A stretch of DNA of 64,000 bases from Neolewinella antarctica (lineage in GTDB: Bacteria > Bacteroidota > Bacteroidia > Chitinophagales > Saprospiraceae). How positions within the stretch are numbered: position 1 is the first letter of the stretch; every line of letters starts with the position of its first letter. The stretch is from assembly GCF_011927835.1 (NCBI RefSeq), contig NZ_JAATJH010000001.1, positions 821,104-885,103 of the forward strand. The letters are read 5' to 3'. Made by a program: the position numbers and the translations under genes. Shown here piece by piece: positions 54,627-63,947 of the stretch. The notes under the pieces are model-generated. The model was not told where the DNA came from, searched no databases, and saw only the letters and a program-made list of their open reading frames with translations.

Positions 54627-55246
54627 GCTGGGAGACGAACGACAATTACGGCAGCCTACTTTTGAGCTATTTGGATTATAGCAACAGCAGATTTACATTT
54701 AACAGCAGACATTATTTTGGGGAGCCGCCAGGTTTGGTGGTGTCCCCCTTTTCTAGCTTCGGTGTATCTACCCTTCTTATGTATCAGAAAGTATAACCAT
54801 TGAGAATAGACGAATAGCATTTAGAGTATCAAGTCGTGCGAATGAACTCAACGCATTGTAAATCAGCATTTAGACCCGCTGAACTCTATTTATACTGCTG
54901 AGGATTAATTAACTGGGCGCTACGCACCTCTCTTTATTAGAAGAATTACGAAACTAATTTTTCAACACACAATTCACAGAAGAAACAAAAACCACAAAAT
55001 TGGCGTAGGCAGAATACTGATACCTTCGTTACTACGAGCTTCCTAAGTTTTCCTTTGTGATTTTGATGTTCTCAACGCTCAAAATGAGTGGTCACTGGTA
55101 GCGGTCAGCTAAACAGTAATCTCGCTACTCGGGTGACTGCTACTTCAATGTCTTCTTATACCCTCTTTTTCTCCCTCCCCTTCTTCCGGAAACATCGCAA
55201 TACGAACTAAACCAGGAACAAGAATCCAACGCAATCAAACAACCCC
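54627..55246. other. AT-rich intergenic region between ssb and photolyase
   Basis: Contains the ssb terminator and, at 54963-55068, an ACACAATTCACAGAAGAAAC ... CCTTTGTGATTTTG stretch related to the CCACACA repeats. No open frame with protein-like composition was found. Confidence 0.5.
54719..54751 (+). terminator. Intrinsic terminator after ssb
   Basis: Stem GGGGAGCCGCCA / TGGTGGTGTCCCC (with small bulges), followed by CTTTT. Confidence 0.65.
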
Positions 55247-56791
55247 ATGCCAAAAACCCTCCGCTTAATCCTCGGCGACCAGCTCAATCAAAAACACTCC
55301 TGGTTCCAGTCCAAAGATGATCAGGTAACCTACGCGCTCTTCGAAACGTGGTCGGAATCAACCTACGCCAAACACCACATCCAAAAGATTACCGGCTTCT
55401 TTTTCGCCATGCGTGCTTTTGCGGACTGGATGCAATCGGAAGGGCACCAAGTCGTCTACCGCACGCTCGACGAGACGAGAAATTTACAGTTAGAAAGTAT
55501 CTCGGATAACCTGCTCCAAGTCGCGAAAGAAGAGCAGTTCGACGTTATCGAGTATCAACTACCCGATGAGTGGCGACTCGATCAAGAATTACAGGCATTG
55601 AAGGAAAACTTTGGAGGAGTAATAAAGTCAGTTGACTCCGAGCATTTCATGTCCGTGCGGGATGACGTGGAGGAAATGTTCAAGGGGAAGAAGACATACC
55701 TGATGGAAACCTTCTACCGTAAGATGCGGAAGCGCCACCAAATACTGATGGACCCTTCCGGTGAGCCGGAAACGGGTACCTGGAATTACGATCAGGAAAA
55801 CCGCGGTTCGCTTCCGAAAGACATCGCCTTCCCTACCGCCAGCACTTACGTAAAGGATGCAACCGAAATTGTCGAGCTCCTCGAACGCAACCACGTTGAA
55901 ACGATGGGCCGGATGAAGGATAACGTGTTTACGTATCCGGTCACCAGAAATGAGTGCCTGGAGGCACTGGAAGATTTTTGTGAGAACCGCCTACAATTTT
56001 TCGGCACTTACCAGGACGCCATGACGGTGAAGCACCCCCTGCTCTACCACGCCAACCTGAGTTTCGCGATGAACCTCAAAATGATCTCGCCCCGGGAGGT
56101 CATCGATGCGGCCATTGCCGCCTACCGCAAGCAATCAAAAGACATTACATTTAACCAATTGGAAGGCTTCGTCCGCCAGATTATCGGGTGGCGGGAGTAC
56201 ATGCGCGGGGTCTACTGGGCGCAGATGCCCGGCTTCGGTCAGAAGAACGACCTCGACCACCAGTTACCCCTCCCCGGGTGGTACTGGACGGGCAAAACAA
56301 AGATGAACTGCTTAAGCCACGCCGTCAACCAGTCACTCGACCTAGCCTACGCTCATCACATCCAGCGGTTAATGATTACCGGCAACTTCGCCCTCATTCT
56401 CGGTGCGCACCCGGATGACGTGGATGCCTGGTATTTAGGCGTTTATATCGACGCAATTGAGTGGGTCGAGATTACCAATACACGCGGTATGTCCCAGCGC
56501 GCCGACGGCGGTTTGATCGCCACGAAACCCTACTGCAGCAGCGCTAACTACGTCAACAAGATGAGTGACTACTGCAAATCTTGTCACTATAATTACAAGG
56601 AAAAAGTAGGTGAAAAAGCTTGCCCGTTCAACTCCCTTTACTGGGATTTCCTCGACCGGCACCGGGAAAAGTTTCAGAAGAACTTCCGCATGGCGTTCAT
56701 GTACCGGACGTGGGACAAGAAGGATGGGGACGAGAAGGAGTTGATCCTGAAGCGGGCGGCTTGGGTTAAGGAGCACCGGGAGGAATTGTAG
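55247..56791 (+). CDS. Iron-sulfur bacterial (6-4) photolyase / cryptochrome
   Basis: A 514-residue FAD photolyase of the FeS-BCP group. C355, C443, C446 and C459 have the same spacing (88, 3, 13) as the [4Fe-4S] ligands of Agrobacterium PhrB (C350, C438, C441, C454). The adjacent pair H370-H371 in LAYAHHIQRLMITGNFALI lies at the PhrB (6-4) lesion-binding histidines. The N-terminal domain starts RLILGDQLNQKHSW and the FAD region includes GWREYMRGVYW. It repairs UV-induced (6-4) photoproducts using light, and lies alone downstream of ssb. Confidence 0.95.
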   Translation: MPKTLRLILGDQLNQKHSWFQSKDDQVTYALFETWSESTYAKHHIQKITGFFFAMRAFADWMQSEGHQVVYRTLDETRNLQLESISDNLLQVAKEEQFDVIEYQLPDEWRLDQELQALKENFGGVIKSVDSEHFMSVRDDVEEMFKGKKTYLMETFYRKMRKRHQILMDPSGEPETGTWNYDQENRGSLPKDIAFPTASTYVKDATEIVELLERNHVETMGRMKDNVFTYPVTRNECLEALEDFCENRLQFFGTYQDAMTVKHPLLYHANLSFAMNLKMISPREVIDAAIAAYRKQSKDITFNQLEGFVRQIIGWREYMRGVYWAQMPGFGQKNDLDHQLPLPGWYWTGKTKMNCLSHAVNQSLDLAYAHHIQRLMITGNFALILGAHPDDVDAWYLGVYIDAIEWVEITNTRGMSQRADGGLIATKPYCSSANYVNKMSDYCKSCHYNYKEKVGEKACPFNSLYWDFLDRHREKFQKNFRMAFMYRTWDKKDGDEKELILKRAAWVKEHREEL

Positions 56792-56837
56792 CCTTTTGAA
56801 GACTATCGGAAAAAACTTGCTTATCTAATCTTCTCCG

Positions 56838-56856
56838 GCACCCGCGACCGCGCACC
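56838..56856 (+). repeat. GCACCCGCGACCGCGC dispersed repeat, exact 16-bp core
   Basis: Exact core, 53 bp 5' of the sucC promoter element. Confidence 0.75.
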
Positions 56857-56890
56857 TGAACTCTACTCCAAGCATCCAACCCGAATTTAT

Positions 56891-56898
56891 TATCTTCG
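56891..56898 (+). promoter_or_regulatory. -7 promoter element TATCTTCG for sucC
   Basis: TAnnTTCG match 46 nt before ATG 56945. Confidence 0.55.
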
Positions 56899-56944
56899 CC
56901 CCCATTGCTGGAAGCAGCGCTGTAATTTACAAAAGCCCACCCCC

Positions 56945-58153
56945 ATGAACCTCCACGAATACCAAGGTAAAAGCATCCTCGCCAAGTACGGCGTCCCCAT
57001 TCAGAAAGGCTACGCCGCCGACACCGTCGAGGAGGCCATGACCAAATACGACCAACTCGCGAAGGAAGAAGACAGCCCTTTCGCCGTCATCAAAGCACAG
57101 ATCCACGCTGGTGGCCGTGGTAAAGGTGGTGGGGTAAAACTCGCCAAGAACCGCGCCGAAGCAAAGGAGCACATCACCAACATCCTGGGCATGCAGCTCA
57201 AGACGCCCCAGACGCCCGGTGGCATGGAAGGCGCCGGCAAGCAAGTCAACAAAATCCTGGTGGCGGAAGACGCTTACGCACCAGATTTCGACGCCTGCAA
57301 GGAATACTACGTGTCCATCCTCCTCGATCGTGCCCGCCAGCAGAACGTCATCATCCACTCCGTAAAGGGTGGCATGGACATCGAAGCCGTCGCCGAAGAA
57401 ACACCCGAATTGGTCCACAAGACCTACATCGACCCCGAGCTCGGTCTCCAGGGATTCGACGCCCGCGAAGTCGCCTTCAACCTCGGTCTTTCCGGATTGG
57501 CGTTCAAGAACATGACCAAGTTCATCTACAAGCTCTACGCCGCTTACCTCGGCGCCGACGCCGCACTGATCGAGATCAACCCCACCCTACACAACGCCGA
57601 CGACGAAATCATTGCCGTCGACTGTAAGTTCAGCGTGGACGCCAACGCGCTCTACCGCCACAAGGACATCGCCGAGATGCGCGACACCACGGAGGAAGAC
57701 GCAACCGAAGTTGAAGCACAGGGGTACGGCCTCAACTTCGTCAACCTCGACGGCAACGTCGGCTGCATGGTCAACGGTGCCGGCCTCGCGATGGCGACGA
57801 TGGACATCATCAAGCTTTCCGGTGGCGAGCCCGCTAACTTTCTCGACGTAGGTGGTACGGCCGACGCCGAGCGCGTAGAAAAGGCGTTCCGGATGATCCT
57901 GCGCGACGACAAAGTCGAAGCGATTTTGATCAACATCTTCGGCGGTATCGTCCGCTGCGACCGGGTAGCGCAGGGCGTCATCGACGCTTACAAGAACATT
58001 GGCGACATCAAAGTGCCGATCATCGTTCGTCTCCAGGGCACGAACGCCGAAATGGCTAAGGAAATGATTGATAATTCCGGACTGAACGTGCGTTCGGCGG
58101 TTACGCTGCAGGATGCAGCTGACGTGGTTAAGTCTGTTTTGAAGACCGCTTAA
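56945..58153 (+). CDS. sucC: Succinyl-CoA synthetase beta subunit (ADP-forming)
   Basis: A 402-residue ATP-grasp enzyme subunit of the TCA cycle. Visible motifs: [40 protein letters not shown] for nucleotide binding, [32 protein letters not shown] and [18 protein letters not shown] at the subunit interface and CoA/phosphate site. The partner sucD is not downstream: the gene is followed by a terminator and a convergent gene, so the alpha subunit is encoded elsewhere. Confidence 0.97.
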   Translation: MNLHEYQGKSILAKYGVPIQKGYAADTVEEAMTKYDQLAKEEDSPFAVIKAQIHAGGRGKGGGVKLAKNRAEAKEHITNILGMQLKTPQTPGGMEGAGKQVNKILVAEDAYAPDFDACKEYYVSILLDRARQQNVIIHSVKGGMDIEAVAEETPELVHKTYIDPELGLQGFDAREVAFNLGLSGLAFKNMTKFIYKLYAAYLGADAALIEINPTLHNADDEIIAVDCKFSVDANALYRHKDIAEMRDTTEEDATEVEAQGYGLNFVNLDGNVGCMVNGAGLAMATMDIIKLSGGEPANFLDVGGTADAERVEKAFRMILRDDKVEAILINIFGGIVRCDRVAQGVIDAYKNIGDIKVPIIVRLQGTNAEMAKEMIDNSGLNVRSAVTLQDAADVVKSVLKTA

Positions 58154-58174
58154 TTACTGAATAACATTTTACGG

Positions 58175-58214
58175 AAAAGCCGTTAGCGACTTACGTCACT
58201 AACGGCTTTTTTTT
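58175..58214 (+). terminator. Intrinsic terminator after sucC
   Basis: Stem AAAAGCCGTTAG / CTAACGGCTTTT, extended by GAC/GTC, followed by TTTT. Confidence 0.88.
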
Positions 58215-58287
58215 GCGATACATCCAGTTAAAAGTCGAGGGTAAGATGTCGCTCTACCGCGCTTATCTACGCGACGGGCACAAAACC

Positions 58288-58995
58288 TCAGAAAGGCCGG
58301 ACCACCATTCCAATGGATAAATAAACCTGGCTCCAGTCACTAGCACTGTCCTTGAAGGCAACATCAATCAATTCTTCCTCAGCGAGGCCTAATTCAAGTA
58401 TTCTGTTGACCTCATAGTCGCCATCGTGCAGCAACCGCAGGTAACTAGCGCTGGCCGTGAGTCCTACTTTCGGCCAAACCCAGTACGTGTAGCCGGCGCC
58501 GATTTCTCCGTAAGGTTTGGTAATGGGCGCGTAATCTACACGGATATCATCGCCGTCGCCAAATTGCGTTAACCACTTAGCGTGTCGATGGTGCATGATT
58601 CCGAGACCCAGCGTGAGGTCCAAGTCACCCCGCCCAATCCGATAGTTTGCCCGGGGATTTACACCCAGTAAGTAGCTATTCTCCAAATGCCGATAGGGCG
58701 TTTCCGCACCCAGCAGGGAAACACCTTCGCTGGCGCGGATGCGATCTCCCGCCCCCCGGTTGTAACCAAACGACACCCCCAGGTCGAAGCCAGGTGCGAA
58801 CCGGTAATAGGCTGCCGCCCGGTAATACTGGTGCGTTACGCCACTCAGGGGCCCAGCTTTACTGCTACCCAGTTGGTGACCTAGTTGTAGGGACAGTTGC
58901 CAGCGCTCCGCGGTTACGGTTGAATCCCGGAGGTTTTGGGCGGAGAGACCGCTGGCTAGGCTTAGCGTCAAGAAAAAGATTGAAAGGAATTTCAT
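58288..58995 (-). CDS. Outer membrane beta-barrel protein (paralog of 60877-61623)
   Basis: A 235-residue protein with a signal peptide ending LSAQ and alternating barrel strands, ending in the aromatic VYLSIGMVVRPF typical of outer membrane proteins. It shares RWQLSLQLGHQLG, YRF..FDLGVSFG, RANYRIGRGDLDLTLGLGIMHHRH and the VRPF ending with the gene at 60877, so the two are paralogs. Function unknown. It is the last in a run of minus-strand envelope genes, but 338 bp separate it from the next one upstream. Confidence 0.75.
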   Translation of the reverse strand: MKFLSIFFLTLSLASGLSAQNLRDSTVTAERWQLSLQLGHQLGSSKAGPLSGVTHQYYRAAAYYRFAPGFDLGVSFGYNRGAGDRIRASEGVSLLGAETPYRHLENSYLLGVNPRANYRIGRGDLDLTLGLGIMHHRHAKWLTQFGDGDDIRVDYAPITKPYGEIGAGYTYWVWPKVGLTASASYLRLLHDGDYEVNRILELGLAEEELIDVAFKDSASDWSQVYLSIGMVVRPF

Positions 58996-59333
58996 GGGTG
59001 TTTATTTAAAAATTGTGATAGGGTTTGGATACGGCAAGCTCGGGTCACGCTGGGTCAGTCCAGCGCGCGTTCGTACCGTGCCTGCTCGAATCCGTAATAA
59101 TTTTTTTTGGCGCAACGATAAGAGTCACACCAGACTTCTATATGTGCAGCCGCTACCGCTGCGCCGCAGCTAGGGCGGTGCGACATATTCTAATCTAGCC
59201 ATCTGCGGAAACGCACGTAATCCAAATAGCTGTGCGCGGTAGTTTAATCTCTTTGAGGCAGTTCGGTCACTGTACATATTTTGATGTTCGGCGCGGTTCC
59301 GCAGCTGAAGAGCCAACCGCCTACTTCCGCTGA
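58996..59333. other. Intergenic region between envelope genes
   Basis: A small CGCTGG/CCAGCG hairpin (59049-59066) and a GCTGCGCCGCAGC palindrome near 59158 are visible. No coding potential is seen. Confidence 0.4.
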
Positions 59334-60104
59334 TCAGTTGATGATGAGTACTAAAGAAGCCGTTCCTTCGACTTGCGCGATGTTCTTGGTACGGAAAGTA
59401 TCCAGCTCCGTACGCCGCCCGGAGACGACCGGTATATTCCACACCCCCACCGCCACTTCGTAGCTAAAGGTGATGATGCTGTAAGTCATCGGCTCCGGCA
59501 GTAAGTCGGAAGTGATGGTTACTGGTGCCACCGATTCCACGGTAACGCTGCCTTCTTCGTTGTGCGCGTAATCGGTGCGGCTCCGGTAATTTTTAAAGGA
59601 GGTGTCGTCGGTGGGGAGGAGAATACCTAGCTGCGCCCTTCCCACTCCCTGGCCGGTTTCAAACACCCTCCCGGGGGTGAAGTAGGCCGCCAAATCCGCC
59701 GTCGTGGGTGGTGCACCCGCTTCGGAAAGGCTGAATGCTGGCGACCAGAACCGGAGCCCAAGGTGGAATGGCTCGGCAATATCGTAATCCACTACTTCCT
59801 GAGACAGGGTGAGGTTTAATTCCGACCCTAACTCGTTTCTTACTCCTACGTAGCCGTGGGCGTGAAGATTCGTCTGGTTGAATTCTCGCAGAACCTCACT
59901 CGGTATTTCGCCATCCGAGTTCCGGCTAAGCACAATAACTTCGCCGGAAGGCAACTGCACCGTAGCGTCCATATTGATCGGTAGCGCTTGTACTTCAGTA
60001 CCAATTCCCTGGCTCGTTACGCCTTCGTTACAGGAGCTTAAATAGCTTACCGCTACCAGGCACAGCAAGAGCAACCAATGGTTGATAAATGAGTTAATTC
60101 GCAC
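59334..60104 (-). CDS. Lipoprotein of unknown function, last gene of the sigma operon
   Basis: A 256-residue lipoprotein: a hydrophobic leader (WLLLLCLVAVSYLSSC) with a lipobox Cys near position 25, then a beta-rich sequence without a recognised domain. It lies 12 bp after the 60117 gene and is read in the same direction as the ECF sigma gene, so it probably belongs to that operon. No catalytic motif is seen. Confidence 0.65.
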   Translation of the reverse strand: MRINSFINHWLLLLCLVAVSYLSSCNEGVTSQGIGTEVQALPINMDATVQLPSGEVIVLSRNSDGEIPSEVLREFNQTNLHAHGYVGVRNELGSELNLTLSQEVVDYDIAEPFHLGLRFWSPAFSLSEAGAPPTTADLAAYFTPGRVFETGQGVGRAQLGILLPTDDTSFKNYRSRTDYAHNEEGSVTVESVAPVTITSDLLPEPMTYSIITFSYEVAVGVWNIPVVSGRRTELDTFRTKNIAQVEGTASLVLIIN

Positions 60105-60116
60105 AATAGAGGTTAT

Positions 60117-60863
60117 TTACTTGATGAGATACTGAAATCCGAACTGATAAACCTTCAGAGGCTGCCCAAACCCCGGTGCGACCTTTGTGAACCGATTATT
60201 CAGATCATAAACGGCCTGCACGAAAAGCAAGGGCCCGGTATCGAATCGTTTATCGACCCGTAAGACAATACCCTGCACCCATTTACTATTAGCCTCGGTG
60301 AAGCGCGACGACTTCTGCACACTTACTGAATTTTCACCACCCGGCCCGTTGTTAAGTGCTTCAAACTCGATATCATTTCCTTCTTTCAGCGCCGCGACCT
60401 GAACGGAAGAAATGCCTCTGGTACTCCGTTGCTCTGACGCATCGATTTTGAGCACGCGAGTTAGTTTGAGGCCACTCAAAACGGAGAACCCCTTAAACTT
60501 CATCCAGCTTGGTCCGAACAGCAGGCTTAAGTCAGCGTAGTTAAAATTACCGGCGGTAATCAACCGCGTCCGCCAGATAGTCTGGTCCGCACCGATGAAA
60601 ACTTTCTTTTCCGTGTGTTGCACGGATAGATCCGTGACCGTTCCGAGGCCGATTTGCGCCTGAAATACGTCGTTACCGGCATTTCTGTATTCGCCAAAAA
60701 CACCGACTTCACCACCGTAACCGGATTGTGACGCTGAGCCTTTGAAGGGAACAAGCAGTGCACTGGCCTGCGCGCCGTAGTGGAAGCCTGTCGCATCCCG
60801 CTGCGCAAGGGTAACTCCCGAACACAAGATGACGATGACTAAAGTGAGAGATTTGAGTCTCAT
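60117..60863 (-). CDS. Outer membrane beta-barrel protein in the sigma operon
   Basis: A 248-residue protein with a signal peptide (MRLKSLTLVIVILCSGVTLAQ) and a beta-strand pattern ending in PLKVYQFGFQYLIK, as in outer membrane barrels. FHYGAQASALLVPF and YGGEVGVFGEYR look like N-terminal strands of a porin-like fold. No specific family recognised. It begins 13 bp after the 60877 gene, so the two are co-transcribed. Confidence 0.65.
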   Translation of the reverse strand: MRLKSLTLVIVILCSGVTLAQRDATGFHYGAQASALLVPFKGSASQSGYGGEVGVFGEYRNAGNDVFQAQIGLGTVTDLSVQHTEKKVFIGADQTIWRTRLITAGNFNYADLSLLFGPSWMKFKGFSVLSGLKLTRVLKIDASEQRSTRGISSVQVAALKEGNDIEFEALNNGPGGENSVSVQKSSRFTEANSKWVQGIVLRVDKRFDTGPLLFVQAVYDLNNRFTKVAPGFGQPLKVYQFGFQYLIK

Positions 60864-60876
60864 GAGTCGCGAGTGT

Positions 60877-61623
60877 TTAAAAGGGACGAACGGTGAGGCC
60901 CACGTTCAAAAAGAGGTTATTAAGTGGCTTAAACTTCGGCTGGTACACTTCGGTGAAGTAAGATTCAAAAGACCCCAGGTCTCCATCAATGCGGTCAATA
61001 TCGTAGGCCTGTAAGCCATCATCCGAGCTAACGAAGCCAGACCCGGCAATCCACCGCTGCGTTGTTTTGCTCAGGCTTACCGCCACGCCAACTGATTTTG
61101 ACGCCCAGTAGGTGTACCCAAGCTCAAATTGGTAATAAGGGTCCACGTAGGACTGGTAGTAGATACGAACTTCGCCCGGGAGATCGGGATTCGTGATGGT
61201 CTCCGTGTGCCGGTGAAACATGGTGCCAATGGTAATGGCGGCACTCAGGTCCCCCTGCCCGATCCGGTAATTTACGCGAGGCTGAATGCCGACCTGTACG
61301 TTTCGATCGGCACTCCGGAAGATGAAGGAAGAAGTCGCATCACGGTCCCTTCCCGCGCTGGTGCTCACTCCGGTGCTCGCCCGGGGGCTCAGGCCAAAAT
61401 GTACGCCGAGGTCGAGCCACTTCCGAAAGCGGTAGTGCAACGTCGCCTGATAATACTGACCACTATACTTTTCGGGTACGTCCGTAGTCAAATACTTAAG
61501 ATTATACCCGGTCGATGCCGCCAGTTGCCAGCGTTTCGGCTGGTCGGGCGGCAGGTCCGTAGACTGCCCCACGACGCAACCGGAAAAAACGATCAGCAGG
61601 AAAAATAGAATTAGGTGTCGCAC
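60877..61623 (-). CDS. Outer membrane beta-barrel protein (paralog of 58288-58995)
   Basis: A 248-residue protein with a signal segment containing FSGCVVGQS (possible lipobox), then barrel strands that match the 58288 gene: RWQLAASTGYNLK, YRFRKWLDLGVHFGLS, RVNYRIGQGDLSAAITIGTMFHRH and a final FLNVGLTVRPF. The two are probably products of a local duplication. It lies 3 bp after the single-pass protein gene at 61627 and is part of the same operon. Confidence 0.72.
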   Translation of the reverse strand: MRHLILFFLLIVFSGCVVGQSTDLPPDQPKRWQLAASTGYNLKYLTTDVPEKYSGQYYQATLHYRFRKWLDLGVHFGLSPRASTGVSTSAGRDRDATSSFIFRSADRNVQVGIQPRVNYRIGQGDLSAAITIGTMFHRHTETITNPDLPGEVRIYYQSYVDPYYQFELGYTYWASKSVGVAVSLSKTTQRWIAGSGFVSSDDGLQAYDIDRIDGDLGSFESYFTEVYQPKFKPLNNLFLNVGLTVRPF

Positions 61624-61626
61624 GGG

Positions 61627-62316
61627 TTAATTATTAATAACGTCAGGAAAAAGGGTGTTTGGGTCCCGTACTTTTTTGGGCGGTGTTAATTTCTGGACTT
61701 GAATGTTTGGTAGAATAAAGGTGTAGGGCTCAATGACTAAAGGCTGAAGGGGTAGGTAGGGTATCAGGGGGGCAAGCCGGGCAGCGGGGCGCGCCTGACT
61801 CTGTATCACCGCAGCCTCCGGTACAACGGGGTTCGGTTGATATTCTGGCGCGGCCGCGGGTGCAGTGGATTGTGACACGGGAGCGAAGATGCGGGGAGTA
61901 TTTACGGCAGCCGATGGCCCTGCTGGTCGCTTAGTCAGGTCACCGGGGAGAACAATTGCTGGCTCGGTAGCGGGCGTAATCCGCTCGACCTGGGTTTCTT
62001 CTCTGACCGCGGGGGTATCCGTCACCTCACCCGAATACTGAGTTAGTAGTATGCCCATTGCCACACCGATCCCCGCAATGAATAAAACTTTGAGAATGGT
62101 GGTAACGGTGAGTCCGGCAAACAACCCGGGTGCCGTCGTGGCGGCAGCTTGCGTTGCGGTAGCGGTAGTTGGATCTACGAGTTGCTGCCCCGTCACGCCC
62201 GCCTCGGCGGCAAAGAGCTGCTCGAAATGGGTGAAGGCGGACTCGTCGAAAGCAAACTCGTGGGCCTTCGCTTTTTCCGCCAGATCAACCTCCCAGGGTT
62301 CCAGTTGATTTTTCAT
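61627..62316 (-). CDS. Single-pass membrane protein, candidate anti-sigma factor
   Basis: A 229-residue protein with a cytoplasmic-looking N-terminus (EPWEVDLAEKAKAHEFAFDESAFTHFEQLF), one transmembrane helix (about 70-92, LTVTTILKVLFIAGIGVAMGILL), and a long Pro/Ala-rich periplasmic part. Its start overlaps the sigma factor stop by ATGA, the classic anti-sigma position, so a regulatory role is inferred from context; no zinc anti-sigma (HxxxCxxC) motif is present. A dispersed-repeat copy encodes APAAAP near residue 154. Confidence 0.6.
   Translation of the reverse strand: MKNQLEPWEVDLAEKAKAHEFAFDESAFTHFEQLFAAEAGVTGQQLVDPTTATATQAAATTAPGLFAGLTVTTILKVLFIAGIGVAMGILLTQYSGEVTDTPAVREETQVERITPATEPAIVLPGDLTKRPAGPSAAVNTPRIFAPVSQSTAPAAAPEYQPNPVVPEAAVIQSQARPAARLAPLIPYLPLQPLVIEPYTFILPNIQVQKLTPPKKVRDPNTLFPDVINN
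61847..61864 (-). repeat. Dispersed repeat copy inside the single-pass protein gene
   Basis: The plus strand reads GGCGCGGCCGCGGGTGCA, one mismatch to the reversed core, encoding a Pro/Ala linker. Confidence 0.5.
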
Positions 62317-62867
62317 GCGGTTTTTTCTTTATTGGGGCGAAGGGTGATGCGGAGTTTCGTGCGGGCCTGGTTGAGCCGCCAACGACTGTTGTTGACACTG
62401 ATGCCGAGGATCTTACCAATCTCCTCGTGGCTGAAATCGTCAATTACGTAGAGGGAGAAGACGGACCGGAGTGCGGAAGGTAGTTTGGCAATCTCGGCGT
62501 AAATGGCCTCCACGTCGTGCGCTTCCTCAATTCCGCCACTGGTGGGCGGGTGGTGGAAAGCATCGTCGATGCTCACCGTCATCCCGTGGTTTTTTTGGCT
62601 GCGCAGGTGCGACATGGTCGTCCGGAAAACGATCGTGGAGAGCCAGCCGGCGAAGGCACCTTCGTCGCGGTACTGATCGAGCGACTGAAAAATGCGCAGG
62701 AAAGCCTGGTTGAGCACCTGGTCGGCGTCCTCCTTATTGTCCAGGTACCGCCGGGGGATTCCGACGAGCTTTCCGTAGTACCGCCGGTAGAAATGCTCCC
62801 TGGCCCGCCGGTCACCCGCCAGGCAGCCTTGCCGTAAGGTCTCGTCACTACTTTTGGGGGTGTACAT
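62313..62867 (-). CDS. RNA polymerase sigma factor, ECF-like
   Basis: A 184-residue sigma factor. Region 2: LDNKEDADQVLNQAFLRIFQSLDQYRDEGAFAGWLSTIVFRTTMSHLR; region 4: LPSALRSVFSLYVIDDFSHEEIGKILGISVNNSRWRLNQARTKLR. It is the first gene of a minus-strand operon that continues with a single-pass membrane protein and three envelope proteins (59334-62867). The layout suggests an envelope-responsive regulon that includes its own operon. Confidence 0.92.
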   Translation of the reverse strand: MYTPKSSDETLRQGCLAGDRRAREHFYRRYYGKLVGIPRRYLDNKEDADQVLNQAFLRIFQSLDQYRDEGAFAGWLSTIVFRTTMSHLRSQKNHGMTVSIDDAFHHPPTSGGIEEAHDVEAIYAEIAKLPSALRSVFSLYVIDDFSHEEIGKILGISVNNSRWRLNQARTKLRITLRPNKEKTA

Positions 62868-63180
62868 CTGTGGTTGCGGTTAGCGTATTCATCGGTACTA
62901 TCGCGGCAAAGGTCGGTAACGTTAGTACGGAGGGTACATTTCTGTAAATTCTGCGACCTGCCCGTGCTAATATCTTCACTAAATACTTGGTAGTCACCTC
63001 CCTACCCGGTCGACGGTAATATATCCGCCAGAACATTGGGTAGCATGCATTTGCGGTGGCCGGGCCGGCCGGCCAATTCCGGGAGCATCCGTCGTAAACG
63101 GGCTAAAGCGGGATTAGCCTAGCCAGAATCCCAACTTTCGTAAGGTGTGGTGTTATCACACTACCGAAATACATAAAACC
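62868..63180. other. Intergenic region upstream of the sigma operon and YceI gene
   Basis: A GACCTTTG at 62914-62907 (minus strand) is a one-mismatch -7 element for the sigma operon. A perfect 12-bp palindrome GGCCGGCCGGCC lies at 63063-63074. No gene. Confidence 0.4.
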
Positions 63181-63720
63181 ATGCGCGCCCTCATTGTAAT
63201 CCTCGTGACTTTCTTGGTGTCCACCGCCGTTTTCGCACTGCACGATACGTACGCTGTCGGTGACAACTTTTCCGTGCTATTTGCAACGCAGCGTGCGGAA
63301 GGAAATTTATACGGTTTACGTGGCACGGTGATCTTCGATCCGGGCCAGCTCAGTTCTGCCTCCGTCGACGTCACGGTTGACGCCAGCACCATCAGCACGG
63401 GCAACGACGCGAAGGACCGCCACGCCCGGGGCGGTAGTTGGTTGGACGTCGATAACCATCCCGCCATAAGTTTTAATTCGGAAGCATTCACCGCGCGCGA
63501 AGGCGGCTTTTTGGCGAAGGGACGTTTGACGTTGCGGGGCGTCGATCGCGCGGTGACGATCCCCTTCGGCTACGAAGAAGCACGGGACAATTCGCCCGCC
63601 ACCCTGACCGGCTCGTTCGAAGTTAACCGGCACGACTACGGGATAGACGGCCCCGCCCTGGTTGGTGGACTAGTCGGGGACGAGGTAACGGTCACGCTGC
63701 GGGTACCCGTTACGAAGTAA
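63181..63720 (+). CDS. YceI family periplasmic protein
   Basis: A 179-residue secreted protein: signal MRALIVILVTFLVSTAVFA, then the YceI lipocalin-like barrel with RGTVIFDPGQLSSASVDVTVDASTISTGNDAKDRHARGGSWLDVDNHPAISFNSEAF and GRLTLRGVDRAVTIPF. Family members bind isoprenoid-like lipids and are often induced by base or stress. The start is set at the ATG that opens the signal peptide; the frame runs 12 codons further upstream. Confidence 0.9.
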   Translation: MRALIVILVTFLVSTAVFALHDTYAVGDNFSVLFATQRAEGNLYGLRGTVIFDPGQLSSASVDVTVDASTISTGNDAKDRHARGGSWLDVDNHPAISFNSEAFTAREGGFLAKGRLTLRGVDRAVTIPFGYEEARDNSPATLTGSFEVNRHDYGIDGPALVGGLVGDEVTVTLRVPVTK

Positions 63721-63785
63721 AGTCAACAGCGCGGGTACTTTGCCTGATTTGCGCCCCATAAACCTTGCGCTCATCAACCCGCCCG

Positions 63786-63802
63786 GCATCTACGACCGCG
63801 CA
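63786..63802 (+). repeat. Dispersed repeat, degenerate copy
   Basis: GCATCTACGACCGCGCA, about two mismatches from the GCATCCC variant at 38727, after the YceI gene. Confidence 0.4.
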
Positions 63803-63891
63803 TATTTTACAAACCTTCGGTACCTTTTCCCGGCGTATCCTCCATCCCTTTTCACGCCAGCCCGCGCACGGCAGAACTACGTAACCTACGA

Positions 63892-63926
63892 AAAAGCCCC
63901 CCGAAACTGAGTTACGGGGGGCTTTC
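63892..63926. terminator. Bidirectional intrinsic terminator
   Basis: Stem AAAGCCCCCCG / CGGGGGGCTTT with an 11-nt loop; TTTTT follows on the minus strand. It serves the convergent YceI gene and the partial gene at the right edge. Confidence 0.85.
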
Positions 63927-63947
63927 TTGGGCTCGGGCGATATTACA

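Noticed and set aside
63063-63074. GGCCGGCCGGCC palindrome as an operator
   Set aside because: Low-complexity GC palindromes of this size are expected by chance in GC-rich DNA, and nothing else marks it as regulatory.
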